A stretch of DNA of 64,000 nucleotides from positions 248,001 to 312,000 of the forward strand of contig JAYKKT010000088.1 in assembly GCA_036023115.1 (NCBI GenBank), read 5' to 3'. Of the stretch, positions 1 to 12,762 are shown in pieces. This DNA comes from Brasenia schreberi (taxonomy: Eukaryota > Streptophyta > Magnoliopsida > Nymphaeales > Cabombaceae). A program made the translations under genes and the position numbers. Below the pieces are notes generated by a model. It had not been told where the DNA came from, searched no databases, and worked only from the letters and a program-made list of their open reading frames with translations. Position 1 is the first letter of the stretch; each line of letters opens with the position of its first letter.

Positions 1-2330
1 TCTCCATCAATTCTTCCATCACTCTCAAAAATTGACCCTAGGTATTTAAAACTTTTCTTTTGGGGGATGCAATGTGTGCCAATTTTAATTTCTATGTCCT
101 CTGAAGTAACTAAATTATCAAACTTACATTCCATATATTATGTCTTTGTTCTACTAAGTCGAGGCCTTTGCTTTTTAACGTTTCTCTTTATAGTTTCAAT
201 TTTCTATTAACTTTTTCCTTAGACTCCTCCACTAACACAATGTCATATGCAAATAACATACACCAAGGTACTTCATCTTGAATATGTTTTATTAACTCAT
301 CAATCACCATTATAAATAAGTATGGACTTAAAGTTGATCCTTGACGTAAACCAATATTAACTTCAAAGAAGTCTGTCATTCCTTCATGACTCCTCACACA
401 TGTTTTTGCATCATCGTACATGTCTCTTATAAGGTTAATGTATGTCAATGGGATACCTCTTTTTTCCAAAGTTCTCCAAATAACCTCCATCGGTACCCTA
501 TCATAAGCTTTTTCTAGATCAATAAATATCATGTAAAGGTCTTTTTGCTTCCCCTCCAGATACCTGCTCCATTAATCTTCGTAGAAGATAGATTGCTAGT
601 AGTTGACCTCGAAGCATAAAACCAAATTGATTATACGAAATATAGTCTCTTGTCTTAATCTCCGTTCAATTACTTTTTCCAGCCAACCGTGGTATGACTG
701 CATGAGCTTAATCCTACGTAATTTGTACGGTTTGTATATCTCCCTTGTTCTTATAAATAGGGATTAAAGTGTTTCTCCTCCATTCATTTAGACATTTTCT
801 TAGACCTCATTATCTCGTTAAACAAGCTTTGTGATCAACTTATACCTTTTCTCTCAACACCCACCTTCTATACCTACAATGGGTATATTATCCTATCACT
901 TGACTTTTCCATTATCCATCCCTCTTCAATGCTTCTTTTACCTCAAACTCCCGAATTCTATGATAAAAGGGTTTTATTTTGGTCCTCATCTCTAGTGTTT
1001 AGAATGTCACGAGTCCTCTAATGTACTCGTGTTCCTCGTTAAATAACTTCAGAAAAATAAGCCACTTCCATCGATCTCTTGATGTCTTGTTAAAATGTAA
1101 CGAAGACAAGACTTTACCTCTTCATCCTTAATGCATTTCAACGATCCGAAGTCTCTTGTCTTCCTTTCACTACTTTTAGCAAGCTTCTTAGATATTCCTT
1201 TCTCCGTCTTTTGGTGCCTTCCAAAGATTGATATAACCGGGTTGACGCTTTAGCTTTCGCACTTCACTCTGACCTTCTCTAAGTATCTTTTTTAGATGCA
1301 TATATATTTTTCCCAATTTTTCATCGTTTTTTACGCGTGCCGAGCTTTATAACGTTTTCCACTTTTAACCTTAACCTTATCTTGTACACTTCAGGTCCCA
1401 CCACCAATATTATTTATCCTTGGGTCCAGTACTCTTGATTCTCACACAAGTGTCTCTTTTGTTACCTTTCTAATCCTTCTGCTGGCAATACTCGTCGCCA
1501 CATGCTCATTAGCACTCACCTTGTACTCCCGAAATCTATCTTCCTCCATAATCCTCGTCTCTAAAGAAAGCATTTGTTTTTCCTCCATAGTTGTCACCAT
1601 TTGATCCTTGACTCTCTCTGTCTCGATAATTTTCCTTACTAAATTCTTAACTCGTACATCCATAACCAAAAACCTGTGTTGGGTAGTCAAGCTCTCTCCA
1701 GGGATGACTTCGGAAACCCATACAAAGCTTTACATCAGATTTTCTTATTAGAAAGAAATCAATTTGAGAAAAGAACCCCCGCTTGATATATGTGATCAAA
1801 TGCTTTTCATAAACTTCTTAAAACAAGTGTTAGCTATTGTAAAATCAAATGCTACCGAAAAATCTAAAATGCTTTGCCTTACTACTGCATTAGCTACTCC
1901 TAGACCATAACCCTAAATGCAAACCTCCTCATACACCCCATAGATTCGTCTCCCACATGACCATTTAGGTCCACACCTAGAAAAATCTTCTCTCCCTAAT
2001 GGTATTCCCCTGAACTAAACCTTCTAAATCCTCCCAAAATTTTATCTTGTAGTGCTTTCGTTCAAATTTACTTGGGAATGTGCATACGCACCTTGATAAC
2101 ATTAAAAGTCTCCTCGTTCCACAACAATCTTCAAAGCTATGATCACTATCTCTCTCGAGCCTTCACATCCAGCGACATTATTCTCTTCCAATTCCTTATC
2201 TACTATTATGCCTACCCCATTTTTAAGATTTTACTTGCCTGTAGGTGTGCAAAGCTTAAAACTTCAAAGTGTCGAGTTCCTTTACCTTTTCTCTAACCCA
2301 TTTAGTTTCTTGTAGAGCTCATAAATTAAT
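1..2330 (-). mobile_element. RTE-like LINE relic (endonuclease plus reverse transcriptase), truncated by window edge
   Basis: Reading the minus strand in shifting frames gives the protein of a plant RTE-type non-LTR retrotransposon. Endonuclease pieces lie at about 1700-2300 (LNGHVGDE, SQIDFFLIRK), a linker with LFNEEHE near 1040, and reverse transcriptase from about 960 down to base 1. The longest open piece (188-532) carries the RT block [12 protein letters not shown] and a [13 protein letters not shown] block. The catalytic FADD box reads FAYD here, so one metal-binding aspartate is lost. Many stops and frameshifts also show it is dead. The RT part matches the copy at 51337-52823 very closely in DNA. 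The element's 3' end lies left of the window. The upstream boundary at about 2330 is approximate. Confidence 0.85.
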
Positions 2331-2422
2331 CATCCTCCCAATCATGATGTCAAGCTATTTCCATTGATTTACTTGTAAGTGTGCACTATATTCTAAGTTC
2401 AAAAACGCATCTTACTCTTGTG

Positions 2423-2600
2423 AACTAGCTTCTTTATCCCCCGCATCCGTTTATATTCAAAATGTGGAGACCCTCTCTGAAAATTATTCACTATACTCGA
2501 GCGGCAATGTAGCGAGACTAACTTCTTTACCCACACCCGTTCATGATGTAGGAACCCTCTTTACAATTGATTCACTATATTCGAGCGAAAATGTAGTAGC
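2423..2600. repeat. Two-copy degenerate tandem duplication, unit about 85-95 bp
   Basis: Two adjacent stretches share the order 'cttctttacc', 'cccgttca', 'accctct', 'ttcactatattcgagcg', 'aatgtag'. The first copy is about 2423-2516 and the second about 2517-2600. It abuts the upstream edge of the LINE relic and may be host DNA or an unrecognised element part. I see no coding potential. Confidence 0.5.
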
Positions 2601-3104
2601 ACTTGCTTACTTATTATTGCATTCGGGATCTGCAGCGTGTTGATAGGCGGTTACGCCCCAAAGCAATGCTAATAATTTTTGTAATCAATGTTATAAAAAT
2701 CCGACGAAGTTTTACGTTGGTTTTATTTTCTTTTTACGATATAAGAGGATTTGATAAGTTGTAAATTGTTTTGACTTTTTTTTGTTAAATAAACTTTTTT
2801 CTAGTTGTACTACTTACCATTTTATTTCGTTGAATCGTTTTTAATCGTTCATGGAGTTCAGCCACATGAGCATGCTCAATGTCAGTTGACGTAGATCATT
2901 ACGTCGAAGAACAAGTGTCAGGACAGGCGTCTCACTGAACTGAACTAGCATAGCATATCCCCCGACGCATTCCTATCAAAAGACCTCTTTTTTTACAATA
3001 CTTGCCTCATAGGCCTGCTCGGCAGGAAGGCCATGCATCAAACCGTCATCAACTCTTTGAACCGGTTCTCTGTGAACCTTCTGTCATGATTCTCAAATGA
3101 TCAC

Positions 3105-3270
3105 ATCAAGACCTTTAATGTCTCGGGTATATATGTTTTATTCGGGGAAATATCTCTCTAGATTTCAAGTGGTATGATCTTTTGTGATATCAAGACATTT
3201 AATGTCTCAGATATATTTATATGTTTTACTCGGCAAAATATCTCCCTCGATTTCGAATGGTTTTATTTTC
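3105..3270. repeat. Two-copy tandem duplication, unit about 85 bp
   Basis: The stretch from about 3105 (caagacctttaatgtctcgg) recurs from about 3190 (caagacatttaatgtctcag). Both copies continue with an AT-rich run, a 'gaaatatctc' or 'aaaatatctc' block and 'gatttc'. Copies differ at many sites, so the duplication is old. No gene overlaps it. Confidence 0.55.
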
Positions 3271-6200
3271 TCTTGACAAGCTGGGTTACTTACAAATACA
3301 TTTATATATATTTATATATATATATATAGTTTTTCATGATAGGTATTACTTGATTATAATCATTATCCCTAACATTAATTGAACAGTAATAATTAAAACA
3401 TTCATTTTAAGTCGCGTTAAATGACTTTGACTCATGTATCAATATTGGTGGACAAGTTGATATCTATGGTTGGTTGGTGCAAATCGTCTAATAAAATCTG
3501 ACATTAAAAGATGTCTAACATATCTCTAGAGAGAGAGGGGATATGCACGGTATCAAACTCTTCTTTTTAAGGTTCTTTTTAAGCCAAGGGAGTCACGGCT
3601 CCTGGTCCCAATTTATGTTTAAGAAGTTCAAATGTTTGCTAACCATGTCAAGCTTGCGGTTTTGTGGTTTTGTGATAGAGACATGGCCAAAGATATAACC
3701 CCTACAATGAAAGCAACTGTGGCGGTCATGAGCCAGGCCATGTATCATCCACTCTTGTCATTGATTGTGTGATCGCCAGTGCAAAGCAAATAATGTGCAA
3801 AGATGAACTAGTATAAGCTGCATTCATGGGCTTCAGAGATGTTCCGTTGTGTTGCAGTGATCATGCTTGAAATAATCCCTCGTCTTGGAACAGCAGTACT
3901 CTACTCTTTTCTTTCTTCGCGATCAAGTAGTGCATCAGTAATTGTTTTGGAAAAGCTACCTTTCTGTGTATGTATGATGGCGTTTACAGCATGACGATTG
4001 GGAAATACCAGAGCATCTCCTATCTACTGTTGTGTGAAAATCTCGTCTTCTAACAACAAGAATCTCTCAAAATAGAGCAATTTATGGCACCATTTTCCTC
4101 TTTCAGTGTTGTAATCAGAGCCCCACGGCTGTTAATTGGCTTAGTGAGAGCGAGCCTCGGCAAAGTCGTGCAGTGCTTCATATAGCAGTCGGGGTTAGAA
4201 AGTATCTGCATTCGGGGGACCGCTCTCCTCTCGCGATTGGCGCATCGAACACCTCCAATGGCAGCAGTTCAGGCATTCCACAACTGCCATTGTAGCAGTA
4301 CCCTCGGGTGCGCGTCGAACGGACGATCAATGACATCGAATTTTGGAGTAGCATTCCCTGCGCTTTAACCACGCCGCACCTGCTCTACCTTGCAACGCCC
4401 AAGAACACCACAATGCTTTCTGCTTGTTTGCTTGGTAACATACGATAAGAAGAAGAAGAATGGGGCTTACATTTTCTTCTTCTTCTTCTTCTTTTTACAA
4501 GAGGAGGCCGAAGCCTAGCGCGCACACACTTTGAGAGTCAAACTCCCTACCAGCAACAACGACACTAGAGCGTTCTATTGTGAAGCTCATGGGGCTCATT
4601 TTTTAGCGAGAGTGAACAATCAAGAACAAACTGAATTATGGGGAGGTCCAACCCATATGCACGAGGTGTTCCGGGTACCGAACTTGGACATTCAACTTGT
4701 GAATTGACCCCTAATCAGTGTTACTTTTATTGTTGCAACACGTTTAAGTCAAGGGATTAGATCAATGACAGATCTACATAGATACATAGAAGGATGGAGG
4801 GCCGGCCGGTGCCCCATCCTGTAAAAGCTATATTTTATAATTGAATTGAATATAGTTGAGATTCTAAATTTTTCAGTTAGAATACTGATTGGGATTCATG
4901 CTTCGTTTCCCCTAACACTGTGAAATACATACTTCACTCATCCCTAACACTATTTTCTAGATCTGTTACTGGATTAGATTATGTTGAAATTACAAGTACC
5001 GATTTTTCGATCCTTTGAAGAGGTAATTAAATCGGCTAACTGTGCATTTGAATGAATTATGAACCCATTTTGACAAGTTATAATCTAATCATACAGGCAA
5101 AAAGGGCAACCCCTCGCTCACGAGTTGGTGGTCATGTGACTTCGATAACCGGGGCGGGTGTCTTGTGGCTTTGGCCTCCCCATTGCGAAAAGAAATAAGA
5201 AATCACACAATGTAAAAAGAAAAATTAAAGGAAATAACAAAGGGTAGTTTCACCTGCTGTCATTCCACGCCGTGAAGATCGTTACATTTACATATAAATA
5301 TGATAACAATGGAAGTCAATTCACTCGTCGACCAAGGAACAAATATTTACATCAAAATATCTTGGGAAAAGCTAAAAATTCCCAACCACTTTTCTACAAT
5401 TGGGAGTTTTGCCCAAAACAAAATTTAAGTGATCTCATCATTGGCATTTAAGTTTTAGGAAACTAAAACTACAAACTTTTAAGTCAGGGTTTCCTTTCTT
5501 TTAATTAAAAAAAAAGATTAAGCAGCAAAGAGAAGCTCTGAAATGTGGTTGGTCTTGATCCTTATATTAATTCTTTTATTATCATGTACTCTAAGATTTT
5601 AAAATTTTCATTTCCAGATATTCTTATTTATTTACCTGCATTGCTCTTTATTGTTTGCCGCTCTATAGAGCCCTATTGTATTTTTTAATGAAGTTCCTAT
5701 CTTTATCTTTGTAGAAACGAGGACATCTTTCAAACAAAAATCTCTCAAAATTAAGAATATAAAATTTTATAATATACGATGTCAAAAGAACAAAACACCA
5801 ATCAAAGCCGACTACATTGTAAAGGTACCACTTGGATACGTGGAAGTTGAATGCTTAAAAGAACATCTTGCCTTTGTTTTTATGTAAATAGTGCTTGCCC
5901 TAATCCTTTTACAAGCACAAAAGATCTCTCTATGAGGACAAAATCACTTGTAGGAGCTCAAATAGTTATCACTTCCTCTCGTGGTAAAACAAACTCCTCT
6001 CAGAGCTATACTCACACTATCTCATCCCTTACAGAAAGAAAGAGGAAGGAGAAGACAAGGAGATTAGAGGGCACCGATCAGCCAGAAGCATATATATGTG
6101 TGTGTGCGCGTGACTATGTGTGTCCATATATAGGATTTAGTAACGCCTAAACGACTGGTTCAATTTGAATAGTTCATCCATCAACTATTGTTTCCCATAA

Positions 6201-6787
6201 AAAGTCAAAAAACAGCAGTACATCTCTTCCTTTAGTAAAACGTGCTAAATGAGACACGAAAATCCATATATTGAACTCCTCCTCTTGTTTCTACGCATAT
6301 AATGTCCAGAATTGAACTAAAGAAAGATAAAAAAAATCACCACCATGGCTTGAAAGGTGAAAAGTAAGTTTATATCAAGCTCCTGGTAATAAGTTTACCA
6401 ACAACAATCACAACTCACTGTTCCTTTACTCCAAAAGTGAAAAAGAAAAAGAAAAGTAGGCACCATGTACCATTCATCCATCTATCGTCCAGAAAGAAAA
6501 GAACAATATAATATCCAATAACAACGTCCGTCAATCTCACTAACAAGTGACTACAGACATAAATACAAATAAGAGCAAGTAATAATTGAATAAACAACCC
6601 TAACATATCAACCCATCCATCTCCAAAGAAATATCAACGAATCATTTGTTCGAGGAAAGGAGGAGGAGCAGATGAAGCAAGGAGAGCATCACAAGCGAGC
6701 AAGAAGAGATCCAAGGGAGAATCTGATAAACTGGTAAGAGGGAGAAAAGAAAGATAAGCTTCTGAAAGATCTGATTTTCTGTCTACC

Positions 6788-7441
6788 ATGAATACTGCAG
6801 ATGAATCTCAATCATCCACCACAAATACCAGCACGATCACCAACACCACACCCAACAATACAAACACAACTCCTTCAACTCTAAGCAGATATCAATCACA
6901 GAAAAGAAGAGATTGGAACACCTTTGGGCAGTATCTAAGGAATCACAGGCCACCATTATCGCTATCAAAATGCAGTGGCGCCCATGTTCTGGAGTTCCTG
7001 CGCTACCTGGACCAGTTTGGCAAGACCAAGGTTCACACCCAGATCTGCCCCCTCTTTGGCGACCCGAACATGCCGTGCCCATGTCCATGCCCGCTGCGCC
7101 AGGCATGGGGCAGCCTCGATGCGCTCATAGGCCGGCTGCGAGCTGCCTATGAAGAGAATGGTGGTAAGCCGGAGTCGAACCCCTTTGCCGCTCGGGCAGT
7201 CCGTCTGTACCTGAGGGAGGTCAGGGAATTGCAGGCCAAGGCGAGGGGAATTGCCTATGAGAAGAAGAAGAAGAGAAAGCATCCTCCATCAACCCAGCAG
7301 CCGCCCGAAACAGCAGCAGCAGCCTCCACCAACTTGACAGTAGAAGATTACGACTCAGCGGTGCCTGAACATGCTGGAACCAGCGCCGCCGGATTCTCTA
7401 CGGCCGGACTATCTCACGTGGTGAAAATGGGGCCGGCCTAA
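6788..7441 (+). CDS. LSH: ALOG-domain (LSH/G1-type) transcription factor
   Basis: This intronless gene encodes 217 aa. Residues about 35-165 form a complete ALOG domain, the plant DNA-binding fold related to tyrosine-recombinase DNA-binding domains. It starts with [18 protein letters not shown], has the zinc-ribbon insert with candidate ligands H83, C87 and the CPCPC cluster at 97-101, and ends with [16 protein letters not shown] basic run KKKKRKH (159-165) is the expected nuclear signal. The N-terminal 32 residues are rich in Thr, Asn and Ser, and the C-tail is low-complexity and divergent, as is usual in the family. The start is the first ATG after an A/G-rich leader. Known members act in the nucleus in light response, organ boundaries and inflorescence or floral architecture. 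Which LSH paralogue this is cannot be told from the domain. No defect is seen. Confidence 0.95.
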   Translation: MNTADESQSSTTNTSTITNTTPNNTNTTPSTLSRYQSQKRRDWNTFGQYLRNHRPPLSLSKCSGAHVLEFLRYLDQFGKTKVHTQICPLFGDPNMPCPCPCPLRQAWGSLDALIGRLRAAYEENGGKPESNPFAARAVRLYLREVRELQAKARGIAYEKKKKRKHPPSTQQPPETAAAASTNLTVEDYDSAVPEHAGTSAAGFSTAGLSHVVKMGPA

Positions 7442-10400
7442 TAAATGGAATAAATTCTCACCAGAGCTTTATCGTTCAGAAGATCATCTAATGTGAGTAG
7501 GCAACCTTCAAGTTGCACCCCCTATTTTACTAAACTGGACTGATGATCCATATATCACCTACGCTGTTTTTAGTGCTTTTTCTGTTTTTCCTTTCTTGCT
7601 TCTAGTTTTACTTTTTCCAGGCGACCTAATGAGTTGTGTTACCGGATAGTGCTAGCTGCGGTAGCTCTAGTGGCCATATATAGTATCGGCATTGATGGTG
7701 ATAATGTACTAGACGTATATATATATAGAAGAAGAGGACGATGATGGTGGAGGGCATGATGGGAGAGAAGTAAACTCGTATTTCTTGTTTTCTAGGGCCT
7801 TTTCTCCACCTTTACCGGATGTCAGGAGACCGCTTTGTTGTGATCCGTCTATCTTGTATGCAAATATTGACGGTAAATAGGATTGCCAGCAGATTGTGGA
7901 TGAATTTACTGTCTCCGTCTTTCTCTAATTATTGTAGCAGATTATTTGGTCATTCAAAGCATGCCATTCGCTGTAGATTTCTACGGAGGATGAAAGGTGC
8001 TCTTTTAAACGTGTAGTGCTGTTTTTGACAATTTGTTCAAGCTATTGACACCTACAAGTTAATTTCTAACTCAGGCCTCAAACACAATCCTGTAATTCTT
8101 AGTGTTCTATTTCCTCATATACATGATAGTGATACAACATTTGGTTTTCTCTTGCATACAGGATCCTTTTACTGCCGTCATCATCGATGTTGCTGCTGCT
8201 GTTCTTCTTCTTCTTTTCCTTTTCTTCTCCATCGTCTTCTTCTTGGTTGATCATATGCTTCTTGATTTAAATGGTAACTGTGAAACGTTCAAGCAATGAG
8301 GGAAGCTTAAACGAATGACCAGCTTCATTTTTAACCTGAACAAACCTGACTTAAAACTATGAATCCCAAGGTTGCTTAAACGAATGACCAGCTTCATTTT
8401 TAAAAGCACGTAGCCATAGAGTATGACAAAACAGAAAGTAAGAAGAGAAAGGAATACCAATGTCCTTGGTCAAGTTTCATGCCACCTGTAGGCGAATAGT
8501 GGGCATTCGATTTCAAGCAGTAAACTTAGAAAAATGTAGCAGACCACTCGAGATTCTACTGAGAATGTTTAAATATTAAAGGACTCAAATATTGTAACGA
8601 TGTAAATATTATACCTTATTTGTCATAACGTTATACATGCTATCGAGGAACTCAGTGTGAAAAAAAGGTGGAGCTTTTGACATTATTCTTTCTGGCCGAC
8701 AGTTTATCACACAAAGATGCCCACCATTGGGCATTTCTTTGTAAACCAGCTCCTATTTTATTAGCATGACGGTGGAAAACATTTTAACTTTTTGTTTTTG
8801 CAGATATGTTCAAGGCATGTTCTTTCTTGACATGACTTTAGTGAGAGTTTTCATGAACTAATTGCTTGTCTTTTTCGTTATAAGTTTGACCACGAACAAA
8901 GAGTTTATTTCACATAACATTGATGATTATATATACGAATTTTAGTGTCGATGCTTAATTCGGTTAATTCTATTCAGCGACACATGTTTTGCCAAGGATC
9001 TGTTCCGACGGCAAAATCTCAGTCAGAATTGAAGGCCTGATTGTTCGTACCAACTTGTTTGCCAGTGCAGAGGCACGTTTGACTGGCGTATATCGAGGTA
9101 ATAGCTAGCACCTCTTGATATTCGTGTTAGAACATGCATAGTTATTTATTTTTCGTAGAAGTCTGTCTTTCTCCAATTATTCTGCTGTGTGAGGGAAAAA
9201 TAGAAAAGAGAATAAACATTGGGACTTTCCAATGCTTAGTCAATCCTTCAGTAATGATGTCGCAGAATCCCACTATGTTTTCTTTTGGAAAAAAATAGGT
9301 GCACTGATTTGGTGTGTACATGGAGAGAGAGAGAGAGAGGGAAAGTGGGGGTCATGTTCCGTCAATCAGAAACATTAGAAAACTCAAATTTACAGTGACA
9401 AAACAGAAATGATATTGCTTGTCACAAGCAAGACTAGTGACGATGATTTATAAGGGTATAAGGCTACTATTTGTTTCATTTTTCTGTCTATTAACGGTGG
9501 CTGCATTGATCAGTACGTGGTATCTAGTCATGAAAAGTTACGAGGAACATTTACACAAAACACACACTGAGCACTACAAACCGCACCCATGGAAACCTAA
9601 AACTACGATCGAACAAATAACATAAAAACTAACTTCAAGATGCTTAATTACCAGCACTTCGTATCAGATTTAAACTTGAAATTAGTTTGGTGCTAACCCT
9701 GATTTGAATTGATGATAGTCATGTTCAATCGCATTATACAAAAAGATCAAGTGGATGCTTTAATCTAGGATCCGAATTAGATGTTCACCAGATTAGTTTT
9801 CACATCCCTGTTCTTTTTTATGTTGATTATATTTTTCTGATTCACCTCGTCAATATGAGCAAAAACACAGTTAGTTTTATTCTACCCATCTTGTGTTTGT
9901 ATTCGGTAGATTCATTATAATGAACTGAACATCAAAATTTAGACAAAACTCAGAAAACCAAAACAGCAAAAGGAAACGATCTGTAATAAATGGAAGGAAG
10001 AAGTAAGACTGATCTGATCCAAGTATAACAGGTTTCGACAGGTGGGTCAACAAAGCTCATAAACGTTCTTTTGACAGATGAGGTGGGCACGACAGAGAGG
10101 ATCGTCATCCGTAGAATTGAAAAGCTCACTGAAACAAAACCCATTTAATTTAGTGGCACCAAGGAGGTTAGAATACTGAGATGGGTAGTCCAGGGCTCAA
10201 TTCGTACTCGCCTCACCCTTCAGCACAAGCTGCATAAGAACCAGTGTGTCCTGGGTTGAGGGCCTTAGCCGCGGAGTTTACGTGCTAGGCCAGTAATAAA
10301 TCCATCAATAAATGAATAAAACACATTCTAAAGCATGGATTCAAGATGGACTCTAAAGCAATCGTCAGCCTTGATACCTTGCATGCAAAGTGTTTGATCT

Positions 10401-12762
10401 TGATCATAGGCTCCATCCCCAAGATAACTTTACGTGTCGTTTAGCAATGTTTCTTCCTACAGAAGATGCATGATCAGGTGGTAGATACAAATACATACAT
10501 ATAAGTGTATGTACGTGTGTAGGTAAGTTTACATATTAAATGACGGATGGGTATCCGTCTGTACTCTCCTGATTCTCTTTCTTTTCACTTGTAAAGTCCG
10601 TGTTAATGCCAAACTGCTCGGGTGCTCTTTCATGTCCGAGACCCCCACCCACCTGAGAAGAAAAAATCAACTTGAATGCTTGTCTTGATAATTGAAAAAA
10701 ACCATGAAAGCGATGCGTGGCACGGGTGGTCAATCCTCTTTCTCTGCAATCTCGTGCAGGAAAAAAATCCGCCTTGGCCAAAGATGCCTGTAACTCTCTC
10801 TCTCTCTCTCACACACACACACAGAGTTAAGAGAAATTAAGTGCAAGAGAGACGCTTAATGTTTCACTTCATAATGTGCTAAAAGTTGGAAGAGCTTTCT
10901 TTCTCAATGGGTGGCCAGCGATCTGCCGTTTCGCATTTAGGAGTGTGCATGCATGCGTGCAGAGAATCTCAGTGGAGGGCCGTATCTTGCTCTGCTGCTA
11001 TTGGGAGAAAGATTTGACATATCCTACTGTTTGGCCTCAGAACTCACGTGGATACCCTGGTAACGCTCCGGCGGGCTCCACTCTCCCACGCTTTCCTGGC
11101 TAAAATAACATCTCACCTTCTTTCGTGGACGAATAGCCTGACCAAATACGGTGGAATAGGTCACCCTGAGTGACCTTGTTCCTAAAGCCCAAAAACTTAT
11201 CATCTTCCTCATGCAGGTCATTAACTAGCTAGGCAGACCATATTTTAGGTGAAGTTAGCCGTCCCTTCCACTTAAACATGGTCGGTTTCGGTTTGCCTGG
11301 TATGGATAGTAACCGAACCAGATCCGACCCGGTTTCAGTTGTGATTTCAAACCGTAAGTTTCGTTTTGGGTTCTGCAGCATCTCACATCATCTTGGACCT
11401 TGACAAAATTATGTCAAAACACACTTCTATGTGTGTGTGTGTTAGAGAGAGATGTTTATGCTCATCCACGTTTCAGGATCTCAGTATTTCTTGTTGTACG
11501 TGGAGCATGTATTGACTTCAAATGATTGGCCGGTGGTACTGTTGAAAGAGGTGTTAGTGAGATACTCTTCCAATATACATGTCATGTCATTACATGCATA
11601 TAAGTTACCAAAAAAAGAAAATAAATATATGTGTACATAGTACAACATTGCACTTTGTAATCTTAATGTTAACTTCGGTCACAATGCCATATGCACGCAG
11701 AAATTGGTGTTTGTGAACACCCTTTGTGTGATGCTAAAGTAGGGCAAGAGTGATTCAGGATCCGTTAGCCGGTAACTGAAACTCGATTCCCTTTTGTCGG
11801 GTTCAAGCCTGGCTCGAGTCAAATTTGATATGTTAAAGGGCCGAGCTACAGCCACCAGTACTCAGCTGGAGCTGCTCACAAGCCTAATCATTTTACACAC
11901 ATAATTTAACTTAGCATTGTACTGATGGTAACGAGAGAATTGAAGAGCACTAAAAAAGAAGATGAAAGGCATGATAGAGAAAGCAGAACATTTAGGCCTT
12001 TTTGTCTAAGATCAAGTTTTGTATCTTGATCGAGTCAGGCTTGCTTCTATTTTAAATCAGTTGTTTACCAAATCCGGCCTTGTTCATGAACTCAGCTGAG
12101 CACCACTTTATTGAGCTTGTTCACGAGCTTAGTCAGGTTCAACTTGATCAAGCCCGCTCATGAACTCCAACCGTGCAGAAGTCCATATATCAAACCTTGG
12201 AACAGCTTGAGGTCAAATTCAAGCTGATCATTTCTTAAACAGAGAATGCCCCCCTTCGTAATAGATCCAGTGTTGCCTCCCAAAAATAATGTTAATCCTA
12301 ATCCCAGCACGTTAGACGATTCTGAACCTTTCTCCCTGAACCATCAATCCAGCGCAACTCTCATCTTCCTGCTCACTAGGTCCGAGAGAGTCAATCTTCC
12401 TCACGTTGGTCATCTGCTCCGATGTCGCATCGCTCTGTTTCGCCATCCCTTACCATCTTCAGAAGGCCAACCAGGCTGAATGTATAATCATTCATGAAAG
12501 TAAGTACGAGCATAGATATGCATCTGGCACTGCTCAAAGAATAGCAAAAATGTTGGGATATCATAACAAACATAAAGGTGAGAGAACCTGAAATCAGAAT
12601 CAATTTCTCCTTTTCCTACATTCTTATCTGTTCCAACGAACCAGAAAAACACCCTAGATGTAAAATCTTACTTAAACTACTTCGGCTACAATTGGATATG
12701 CATCACCCGGCTAATAAACAAAGAAAATAGAAAGAAACAGAGATTAAGAGAACGCCAGATTT
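7442..12762. other. Gene-free region between the ALOG and PMT genes
   Basis: No conserved protein is recognisable in either strand over about 5.3 kb. It holds the ALOG 3' UTR and the PMT 3' end. A near-perfect direct repeat of roughly 28 bp (core cttaaacgaatgaccagctt) occurs at about 8305-8332 and 8376-8403. Dispersed-repeat texture is visible at 11280-11360 (CGGTTTCGGTT-type) and 11800-12170 (repeated GAGCTT/GAGCTC-like words), both common in plant repetitive DNA. Microsatellite patches are GA near 9324 and CT/CA near 10797. Confidence 0.6.

Larger units (their letters stand above)
2331..6650. other. Intergenic, no recognised gene
   Basis: Apart from the two small tandem duplications, I see no conserved protein in any frame. 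The short open frames (for example 4178-4372 minus and 5851-6150 plus) show no family motif. At about 4446-4496 an AAG run faces a TTC run and could fold into a hairpin. At about 5095-5190 a stretch has weak similarity to tRNA-type A and B boxes (cgctcacgagttgg, gacttcgataacc), but the spacing is too short for a normal SINE. The last few hundred bases must hold the promoter and leader of the ALOG gene. Confidence 0.6.

Noticed and set aside
5095..5190. tRNA gene or SINE
   Set aside because: A- and B-box-like words are present but too close together, and no cloverleaf can be drawn.
6837..7282. Other-frame open stretches over the ALOG gene
   Set aside because: They are by-products of the GC-rich ALOG coding sequence.
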